A stretch of DNA of 32,447 nucleotides, taken from contig SGPM01000307.1 of the NCBI GenBank assembly GCA_004802725.1, positions 1 through 32,447 of the forward strand, written 5' to 3'. The DNA comes from Antrodiella citrinella. Lineage: Eukaryota > Basidiomycota > Agaricomycetes > Polyporales > Steccherinaceae. A program made the position numbers and the translations under genes. Below, piece after piece: positions 22,613-31,415 of the stretch (position 1 is its first letter; the number at the start of each line of letters is the position of its first letter). Below the pieces are notes generated by a model. That model saw only the letters and a list, made by a program, of their open reading frames with translations, did not search any database and was not told the DNA's origin.

Positions 22613-24744
22613 ATGTCTCTCGAACCCTTTCCCAAGAGCGGCCACATCGTTCTACTCGCGCACGAAGCATGGAGTACGTTTCAACGTTTCACCTTGGCTT
22701 GTCATCCATTCGTCTGTATTGACCCTCTCACCAGGTCATGCCAGACCACCCTATGTACTGGCCACCCGGATTGTCCGTGCTCACGACGTCCACGTCACAT
22801 TGGTGATCAGCGAGGGGGACTGGCGTCGCGCTGACGTTGAGTTGTCGCGTGGTTTTGAGCCGGAATTGGCGGAACGTAGGAAATGGCTCCGGTACTAGTA
22901 AATATCGTTTTATGACGTAAAGACTAAGCTTCGTTCGCTTACCTTTCTGGCCGTGGTATCTTAGATTGGTTGCAATTTCAGGTGCAGGAGGCCTCGATGC
23001 TTTGTTAGAGGACACAGTCGATCAGAACATATTCGTTGTTCGTTCGAAAATCTCTATGCGCAGCTGGTGAAGGATAAGCCTGTCACCTGTATCCACCCGA
23101 AAGAGGAGTTTCCAGCGTTGTCCGCCCCAACTATTGTTGTAATCTACGTGAGTTCGAGTTGTCCTTATCACCCCAAGGTTTCGCAAATGACTCTACCTTC
23201 CACGCGAAGTTTTCGATAGTGGAGCTGTTTGAGCCCGTCCATAAACTGAGCAAGAAGACTGCGAAAGTCATCGCTTTCTACTCTGGTTCTTCAAGCTTCC
23301 CGTACCTAAACTGGGCACCTCCGGCATATGGCGGCTCTCCGGATCCTCGTCCAAAGGTTTTCGAAGAAGTCAAGAGGACAGGCCAGCCACTGAACAAAGT
23401 AGCTCTTGACGTGAGTTTCTCCTCGTATATCGGACTGTTATCTCGGGCTAACTTTGTATCCAGCATTGCTCTAAGTTTGGGGAGCATATCGTACAAATTC
23501 CAGGAATACCTCCAATGCATCACTATGAATTAGATCCCCAAGATGTCACGGTATGCAACCTGACCTCGTTATATATGACCACTCACAATGGTCCCGAGCT
23601 CAGATGATCGTCTCAGGCGTGCTTGGCGTCATGTGGATCGCCATCACAACAGTGCTCCAAGATCTTTGCGACGGGGTCATTGTCACCAGTCCGGAGGTCT
23701 ACGAACCCGAGGGCGACGCTCAGATGCGAATGGATGAAAGGAATCGGTCGGGATGTCTGGTGTCTGGGACCGCTGCTTCCCATACCGACACAACACGTCG
23801 GGCCCGACGCTGAAAATAAACTTTCTGAAGATGCTATCAAGATCCAACAGTTCTTGGATCGAATCTTGAGGGAGAAGGGCCAGAGATCTCTTCTCTACGT
23901 ACGTCGCCTGGAACCTGACGATGTGTCTTGTTTGGATGCTGAATTTTCCTCACACAATAGATATCATTCGGGTCCATATTCTGGTCCAAATCTCCTGAGA
24001 AGATATGGGCTTTGATAGACGTGGTCATTGAGAAGGGAATTCCGTTCGTAAGACTAGTCACCGTTGAACGAAGGGCTGGTCTGACGCTTTGAGTAGATTC
24101 TGAGTCTCGCGTCGCCTTTTGTTGTCTTACTTCCCGAAGTATCGGAGAAGGTCAAGGCCTTCGGTAACGGATTGTTGACGAAGTGGTCGCCTCAACAGAC
24201 TGTCCTTGTTCATCCGGTGGGTGAATACGTGGGTTGGGTATCTATGTATACTAACATACTCCAGGCCGTTGGATGGTTCTTGACTCATGGTGGACAGAAC
24301 AGTGTGATAGAAGCTGTTGTTAAAGGCGTAACATTGTGAGTTCACCATATTTTCCTCATTCGTGTTTGCGTACTGACAACCGGCTTCATTTCTAGGATCT
24401 GTTGGCCATTCCACGCCGACCAACCGTGCAACGCGATTCGCCTAAGCGAGGTCCTCAACATCGCATATGAGCTCATAGAAGTTCGAACAGGCAATGGTTT
24501 ACTCCCCAATTACCGCACTGGAAGGACGCCTGTGGGTACGGTGGATGCGATACAGAATGAAGCACGTCGGGTCTTGGACCAACTTGAAGCTTGGGGCGAA
24601 GACGGCATACGAGCGACTCGGAACATGGGGAAATTGCAAGAGAAAGTGTTAAGGGTTTTGACGAATGATGGACCTGCAACGAAAGAGCTCGGCCGGTTCA
24701 TTTCTTCGGCCCTTCAAGGATTAAGGACTTGTATATGTTCTTGA
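22613..24744 (+). CDS. UDP-glycosyltransferase family 1, interrupted by two apparent frameshifts
   Basis: Exons 22613-22673, 22735-22891, 22965-23147, 23210-23410, 23464-23550, 23604-23898, 23961-24047, 24097-24216, 24265-24335 and 24396-24744. The sequence starts GHIVLLAHEAWSHARPPYVL and has PVTCIHPKEEFPALSAP, ELFEPVHKLSKKTAKVIAFY, IVTSPEVYEPEGD and GRDVWCLGPLLP. A plant-type PSPG sugar-nucleotide box follows (KWSPQQTVLVHPAVGW, THGGQNSVIEAV, WPFHADQP). Basidiomycete members of this family transfer sugars from UDP-sugars to small molecules or lipids; the acceptor is unknown. The frame shifts between 23027 and 23043 (exon 3) and near 23727 (exon 5), where good family sequence continues in another frame. 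All splice sites are consensus. It is either a recently decayed gene or two indel errors. Confidence 0.82.
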
Positions 24745-25250
24745 GGAGTTAGACCGGTGCTGGATTGTCGACGAAAGAATTGTGCCAGCTAGTACTATAT
24801 CAATTACACTTGCAGAATTTGCTGCTATCAATTTTAGTGCTGCATGCCCATGCCTACTGGTTAGTAGTTACCGGAGGCTTCGTAGCTGACGTTCCTTCTC
24901 ATACTACTGTACTTTAAACTTTAACCTTGCAAGTACCGTATTCAGACGGGTCAGTCGGCGCCGATCATGATGCGATGATCAGTATGCCGCTGGCTCTTTT
25001 TGTAGGTCCGAAAACGGAAGGAGACTACTACGATCTGCAAGTTGAGTTCAAACTTTTTTCGGTTCACTAGACACTGCCGTCTCTCTGTACATTATCACTT
25101 ACGTTACATGTAAGTAACCTTGAAATGCACAAGGAATGCATGCTTACTGTCTGTTTCCTAGTCAAATCATTCGCAGTGTCAGCGATTACTTTTGGTTCTT
25201 GTGGTCGTCCGACATCTTGACTTGGAACTTCACCGGTGTTTCGATCCAGT
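24745..25250. other. Intergenic region without a recognised gene
   Basis: No open frame of note and no motif. It presumably holds the glycosyltransferase terminator and the QNG1 promoter. Confidence 0.5.
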
Positions 25251-26791
25251 ATGACGATCTTGTCAGCTACAAAAGATCATGAAACGATCCGCGATGCATC
25301 TTCCGAGATCAACCCTGTACTCGAGTCCGCAGAATTTGCTTTGAAAGTGAGTGTTTGTACTGGTTACACGTGTATACCGCATTCACGTTCGTTCGCTACC
25401 ATGTCTTACATTGCGTTCGCTAGGAAACAGAGATTGTTGATATAAATGAGCAAGGTGTATCAGCCGCCGCAAAACACGTATGTTCTTTTTCTCTCATTCC
25501 TCATTCTCTCCTCATCTCAGACAGATCTACGACCGCCTCCTGTCCGAGTCGTACACCCCTCGCTCGTGGCGCACACACCCTCTACACATATGTCCTCCAG
25601 AACCTTACTGTCCATCCAACCCTGACACAGCGGCATGCATGAACTGGATCTTTTTCATCTCCTCCCTGAATTTCAGTTTCTGGTCGGAGAAAAATGGACA
25701 AGCCGCTCGGTTCGGTGTTTTGTGGAGAGAAGGGTGGGACACGGTTGACGGGGAAGTGGAGATAGTGCACACGGGGTATTGGTCTTTGGTGGCAGCCCTT
25801 GACCGAGGTAATTGTTCTGTTACTCAATGATACAATGCAGCCGCTTATTGTTGTTTCTGTATAGCTTTGGAAGAGGGTATCCCTATCACAGAACCTTCAT
25901 TCTATGCCTCTGAATCCCGCTGCCCCACTGAGCTGCTCAAACATGTCTTCCGCCCAGCCCCACAGTGTACAGAGACAATCCCGCTTTTTTCGGAGCGAGT
26001 GAAAGTCCTTAGGGAGGTTGGCTCCATCCTTTCAACGGTTTGTCCTACATATCTGCCGTCCGTTTCTATGCACGGCTAAAGGTCGTGTATCTTGCATCAG
26101 AAATTTGAAGGATCCTTCCAAACGTTCTGGCAGGTGTTCCAACGGATGCACCATGGACGCGGAACGGCGCTGCAGCTCGTCAAGCTCGTGGCAGAGACGT
26201 TTCCACCCTTCCAAGACGCGACCACCTACAATGGCAGACGAGGTTTGTGGTCCATATCTCACCAATTCCACAAGCACTAACGCGGGTTGGCATACCTTTT
26301 CCTCAGTATTCATTTGGAAACGCGCCCAGATCCTCGTCGCAGAGCTCTGGGCCGCATTCTATCCAGCCTCTCCCTCTGAACCGCATCCGCTATTCCCCGC
26401 CGGAGCAGCGATCCACCAATTGACCATGTTCGCAGACTACCGCGTCCCACAGATCCTGCACCACCTCAACATCATCACTTACCCACCATCCCTCCTCAAA
26501 ATCCTGCGAGGACAGGTGATGCTCGAGACCGGGTGCAGAGAGGAGCTGAGCATCCGCAGCGCGAGTATCGTCGCGGTGGAGCGTGTGAGGCTCGCCATGT
26601 TGCGTCTGGCTACCGAGGCGGACGAAGATGACAAGAGGGAAGGCGAGGACGGGACTCGGATCAGCAGTGTCCTGATTGACTTTTACTTGTGGGATCTGGC
26701 GAAACGGGTTGAGAATGGCGAAGAGAGTATCACGGGTATCGCGACGGTGCCCATTGAGCCTGTTCATCGGACTAGAAGTATATGGTATTAG
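25251..26791 (+). CDS. QNG1: Queuosine-nucleotide/nucleoside N-glycosylase (DUF2419, QNG1), 410 aa
   Basis: Six exons (25251-25346, 25424-25477, 25525-25807, 25865-26037, 26101-26242, 26307-26791) give 411 codons. QNG1 releases queuine from queuosine 5'-phosphate so that it can be reused for tRNA wobble modification. Recognised blocks: NPVLESAEFALK at the start, MNWIFFISSLNFSFWSEK (the NFxFW family motif), GYWSLVAALDRALEEGIPIT, FQRMHHGRGTALQLVKLV, LFPAGAAIHQLTMFADYRVP (the DYRVPQ motif with a likely catalytic aspartate), and a C-terminal REELSIRSASIVAVERV...FYLWDLAKR. Length agrees with the family. An in-frame upstream ATG-less extension to 25236 is open, but 25251 is the first ATG. No lesion is seen. 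Confidence 0.93.
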
Positions 26792-27015
26792 ATGTAGTGG
26801 GTATTATGATTAGTAGATGGAGATATGTGCAGGTGAGAAAGTGGTGGTTCAAAATGCATCTCGATGGACAAAGCAGCCGCTTGCGGAGACGTCGCCTATG
26901 GGTTCTCTCAGTAGACATGGTTAAGGACGCGATCAAGACTCACAGTAATAAAATCTCAAATCGCCGCTAGAGATACCATGTATCAGCTTGGAGTATCTGG
27001 TGCCTGGGTCACTTT

Positions 27016-28849
27016 TCATGGCCTCCTCGGCTCTGTCTCTTCCGTCGACGTAGCTAACCCAACTGACTTCGGCCTGCCCAATTTTCTCTTCCCTTGAGGC
27101 TGAAGGAGTTCGTTTGTCCGTGGCCGGCCTTGCCTCGTGTTAACTACATCCCGAAGCCTCGGTGTCGATCCGTTGTCCTTGAGGAATCCAAAATTTCGTT
27201 TCGACGGTTCCACGAACGGACGATTCAATTCTTCGAAGATGGACTCTTCGGTTTCTCCTGCTACGAGAACCCAGTATCCTTTGGATTTTCCCCCCGGCAA
27301 TGGCAGCTCTGCGTTGGTAAGTGCTGAAGTTGAAGGATGAGAGGCGATCGCGTCATTGGGATCTTCTATCCACCGCCACAGCCCGAACTCGTCAAGACGC
27401 ATACCAAGCTTTTCAGCACTATAGCGCATGTCCATAATGAACTTGCGATCGCCCGTCGAGCCCAACAGAGCCGCGCCTCTCGACTTCCACGGCGCCATCC
27501 TATAATCCCCACAGAACTCAGAACAACATTCGACAAGCGTGGTAACAGGGATGAAAGAGACGTACGAAATCTCCACCCTCCTATACACGCCCTCCCGCGC
27601 CTGGATAGCGTTCAACCGAGCCCATCTCCCCTCCCACACGTCCACCCCCTCGCGCTTAGGCACCCTCACTATCCCTGTCCACAACCGCACGCCCTGCGAC
27701 ATCTCCCCCACGATCAGCCCTCGATCGCGCAGCGGCTGCAGCACGTTCGGTGCCATTATGATCCTGCCCTCCGACGTGTTCCCTCGTGTCGGCTTTTTGA
27801 AAACCGTGAAGACGTTGTCGGAGGGAGTGGGGATGTGGACGTGCCCCGGGTGGAAGAGGAGGATGTTGATGATTTTGGACGTTTGGTTTCGCCGACTATG
27901 TGCAGATGTGGTCAACAAAAGGTGTATGCGTGATGTGAGGAAATGGTGCGATACGTACTGGCTGCCTACTAGAACTGTTTCGAACTTGGAAGAGATGTTA
28001 TCCCGGATGAATTGCTATGCAGACATGTCAATACCAGATGTGATTGCGAGTGTATGGCACGTACTGCGACAGCCTCAGCTTGCTCCTCAGAAGCCTCCGC
28101 ATCTACCACGTCCTGCCAATCCAGAGCCGTCTGGGACCTCTTTTGCAGCATTTTGTAGAACTGGGGCTCTCGCAGCTGCTCTACGGTGTAACAGCCCTTC
28201 GACGCGAGTTCCATAGCAGTCTTCTGTCTGCTAGAGTTTCAGGACACGAATCAGGTGAAACGTAAAAGAGCTAAACGCACCCAATACCAACAATTCGTGA
28301 AAGAACCCTCACAGCGTTCGTCATCATATCGGTCTTCCTCATCTCCTCGTCATCTGGCATCTACAGCGTCACACACCCCCAACCCACAAGAAACATGAAG
28401 GACATGTTAGCTTTGACAAAGTCCGCCATACAGAACACAACGACACCTACGGACATTGGTCTGGCCCGTTTGCAGATAGATGACAACGCGTCCTACAACG
28501 CTCCGTACGACGTTTTTCAGCACCGCGACGGCCTCGTCAATGTGTGTGATGGGTTTGTCGTGTCCTCGAATCCGGTTTATGGCCGTGGTGTATCCCATGA
28601 GAAGCGGGCGGTCGTATCCTGGCGTAGCGATGAGATCGCGTCGTTCTACAGTAATATACGTGTAGTTGATTGAGCAGAGTCATTCGACGTGGTAGAGGTA
28701 GGAAGAAACTCACGTTTCTCGAGCACGCTGATGAGTTGCTCGTTATGTTTAATCGGTTCAATGCTGTATGCTCGTGTGCACCGACGGACACCATGAATCG
28801 TGCTGCACAGGGATCTCCATGTCTGGGCATTTGTGATACGAGAAAGCAT
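27016..28849 (-). CDS. Mitochondrial X-family DNA polymerase-like protein, catalytic residues replaced, 480 aa
   Basis: Seven exons (28849-28714, 28645-28455, 28360-28281, 28230-28065, 28014-27959, 27895-27566, 27499-27016) give an intact 481-codon frame. The N-terminus MLSRITNAQTWRSLCSTIHG...RCTRAYS is Arg/Ser-rich without acidic residues and ends in an RAYS cleavage-like site, so a mitochondrial presequence is likely. Then come an 8-kDa-like domain (GYTTAINRIR, KPITHIDEAV), a helix-hairpin-helix (RIVGIGRQKTAMELASKG), fingers (TVEQLREPQFYKMLQKRSQ), palm (VLVGSHRRN) and thumb (ALLGSTGDRKFIMDMR, EESIFEELNRPFVEPSKR). Against Pol beta the metal-binding D190, D192 and D256 correspond to I218, N220 and E318, the lyase K72 to R98, and Y271/F272 to G/S. 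Fold kept, activity probably lost. The exon 2/3 junction has an alternative donor (GTAGGT). A basic C-terminal tail follows. Confidence 0.85.
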
Positions 28850-29119
28850 GTTATGGGTGCGAGCCCTGTACAATAACGACACGAGCCAGCGTACAAGCAG
28901 AAAGCAGAGCGAATTGCAATGGTGACCAGTGACGGACTCGGAGGAAGAAGAGATAGACAAGCGCCCTCTTACAGCAAACGCGTACTGTCGGCTATTTGAC
29001 TTCTTTCGCGCTCAGGCATGGCTCAAGACTCAAGTCAAACGTTGAATTGGATAGAAAGCTGGACCTTCTCATGGTCGAAATTACAAAACGTATAAGTAAA
29101 CAGGAGAATAATATAAGGA

Positions 29120-30974
29120 TCACCGTCTCCTTCTCGTAGTCTGGAACTTGGACGTCTCCCGACGCAACCGGCTAGACGAAATATCATCAGTAACTGCAGA
29201 CACAAGACTGAGAACAACGTTCTACTCACCGGCTCGCCCTCTCCCTTTCAATCTCTCTTCGTTCCACCTCTTCGGCCGTAAGAACCTCAAACCTCGTCCC
29301 AAATTCCTCCGCCTCAGGCCAATCTCTCCACACGCCCCTCAAAGGCTTCGGGCCTCTCCCATCTTTGGGCGTCCGTCCCCAGCCCAATCCTAAGCCCGTC
29401 TTACTCCTTGACCAGTCCCAGTCCACTCCTGTCTCGTGGTCTGTCGGGGTCGTACGCTGCAGAGGGCTCGGACGGGACACCGAGTACACCCCATTCCAGG
29501 ACGTCACGTTTGTGCTTGACGAGTTCTTCGTGGATGGCATGTGCGATGAGGGGTATCGCTTCCCCTGCCAGACCGAGTTCGGTGCAGAGTTTGGAGGCGA
29601 AGGTTTCGGGTGTGAGGGGCGAGAGCAGGTCCCATTCGATGTGGTCTTGGAGATGATGGGACGCAATCTGGACGTCAATCTACGCCCATCCAATAAGAGA
29701 GTTGCATGAGTATGAAAGTATGTGAAAAGTGGGAAGGACGTACGCTGAGCATGACACGGCACTCTGGCAGCTCTTCACCAGGTTCCTCCGAGGCACCCAA
29801 CTCCAGAATTGTGTCCACGTTGAGATCCAGAGCAGCTACGCCTTCGTGCTCCTCCAACTGTGCCCGGATTTGGTTCGCAACTGTCTCCGCCCAGGGGATC
29901 TGGGGTAAGTCGAGGTCGGCACAGAAGATCTTTGCAAAGACCTCCGGTTGGACCAAATCTTCGTTCAGGTTCCAGACAAAGCAGTCTCGTATCCGATGCG
30001 TGTCAGTCTCAAATTCGACGCGTATGGGTACGAGGGCGGAAGGCTTCCGTGCCTGCGCGTCCAGTCGGTCCTGTGAGCTGAACGACCAAAACACATCAAT
30101 ACGTCTGACTGCAATTGAGACCCCTGAGTTGAACTCACTAGTACTCGTGCTTGGTAGGTGCAACAGCCCTCGGCACGATGAATCTTGACGGCGGGACCAT
30201 ACCCAAATAACTCTGATCCAACTCATTCTTCTGCTGGGGAGGGGGCGGCACAGGCTGCGGCGTATGTACCACTGTCGGCGTATTCATCGTCCCCGAATGG
30301 AACACCCCCGCACCCGCCGGCGCATTCCTCGACAACCTCGCACTCCGCACCGCAGTCCTCGTCCCCCCACTCGCCACGAAATCCGAGTCGTCCGAGTCGA
30401 GGGCACCTGCGTCGGGAAACTCGTCTCCGGATCCCGGGTCAGCATAGTTGATAGCAGCGCCGCCCCGACGCGTCGTGCGCGCTGTCGTCGCGTTTCCGGT
30501 AGTCGCGTTGTTGAATATGGGTTGCAGGAGGAGGGTGGTGCCGGTACGTAGCCGTGAAGCGTAGGTAGAGTGCAGGGCTTGCGTTTTTGTAGGGATGGCA
30601 GCGCGTAGATTTCCGTAGGCATCTAGTACGGACGGGTGGCTTTGTGCAGGTACAGTCGTAGACATTTGGTTCGGTGTTTGATGTGCTGATGTACTAGCAA
30701 CGGGTTGTGATTGTGGCTGCTGCTGCTGCTGAGGAGCGAGAGAGCTGCCTCTTTGAGGTCGGGAGCGACGTGAGGGGTTTGTACGACCGTTAGTTGGCGG
30801 CGGGGTGACGGAGTCGGACCATTGACGGATATTGTTCATGTATGCTAATAAAAGCAGTGTTCAGTATCCAAAGCAATATGGAGTTGTGTGAAAGTTGATA
30901 CCGGGATGGATGCGACTGCCTGAAGTACTAAATTGAGCTGTTGTGCCCTGGTACGCGCTCGGATTCTGGGACAT
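29120..30974 (-). CDS. SFH1: SNF5/SFH1 (SMARCB1) chromatin-remodelling subunit, one apparent frameshift
   Basis: Exons 30974-30902, 30844-30139, 30077-29744, 29679-29230 and 29171-29120. After an N-terminal Ser/Thr/Gln-rich part with a short glutamine run come GMVPPSRFIVPRA and TKHEYYSQDRLDAQARKPSA. The two SNF5 repeats follow: LVPIRVEFETDTHRIRDCF...EHEG and VMLSIDVQIASHHLQDHIEW...VLEWGVLG. The C-terminus is LRGVWRDWPEAEEFGTRFEV, then EERREIERERASRRLRRE-like basic sequence. The protein is the core subunit of SWI/SNF or RSC remodellers. The strict frame hits TAA at 29403-29401 after SGLGLVKE; the family sequence continues in the next frame as KTGLGLGWGRTPK. One extra base (GAGTAAG where GAYAAG is expected) explains it. 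Such a break in an important gene suggests sequence error. The lengths total one base over a full frame. Confidence 0.88.
30713..30735. repeat. CTG/CAG trinucleotide tract (polyglutamine codons)
   Basis: Short GCTGCTGCTGCTGCTG run inside exon 2 of the SNF5/SFH1 gene, giving five to six glutamines. It is a simple-sequence tract likely to vary in length. Confidence 0.7.
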
Positions 30975-31167
30975 TCTCAGTTTGGAATGTGGATGCTTCG
31001 GGCTGTCTAATTTCTGATGTTGGCTGAGCTGAATTGATGTGTACTTGTGGAGATATGTGGGAGCAGATACGGCTTGTAGCTACTTGCAAGAAACGCAAAG
31101 CCAGTGAAACAAACAGAAATGTAGCCGCTACATCCATTATCAAGATGTGAGAGCGACCTCTTAACAA

Positions 31168-31254
31168 GCATTAATGGGGTAGTGGTAACCTGGGTCGTTG
31201 CCATCGTTCGAGCGCGAGCTCGACCCGCCGGGGGTTCGATTCCCTCTTAATGCA
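31168..31254 (+). tRNA. tRNA-Gly (anticodon GCC) with intron of about 16 nt
   Basis: Acceptor arms GCATTAA/TTAATGC pair perfectly and are followed by discriminator A. The D arm is GGGT-AGTGGTA-ACCT and the T arm is GGGGG-TTCGATT-CCCTC. The anticodon stem GGTCG/CGACC encloses TTGCCA, then an insertion TCGTTCGAGCGCGAGC and T. The anticodon is GCC with an intron at the canonical position after nucleotide 37. The internal A box (TGGGGTAGTGG) and B box (GGTTCGATTCC, 31233-31243) are present. The terminal CCA is not encoded, as expected for a eukaryote. It sits 161 bp from the right repeat. Confidence 0.92.
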
Positions 31255-31415
31255 GAGTCTTTAATCTTTTTTCGATACGCAGCTGAGCAGAATCCGAAGT
31301 TGGAGTGACGAGATACAGAATGCATCGCGCCAGCTGAGACGATGCCGCATCGGTCCAATGAAGTAGCGAATATTGAATATCAACATGTATCGGTATATTA
31401 TTCTCGACCTTCAAG

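Noticed and set aside
26018..26791. Single long frame across the last introns of QNG1
   Set aside because: It reads through part of intron 4 and all of intron 5. The conserved family sequence requires splicing at 26037/26101 and 26242/26307, so this is not a separate gene.
27337..28216. Long plus-strand frames antisense to the Pol X-like gene
   Set aside because: They have no motif. The minus-strand gene has a complete spliced frame with clear family order.
29365..30188. Plus-strand frames over the SNF5/SFH1 gene
   Set aside because: They are mirror frames of the SNF5 repeats and have no domain of their own.
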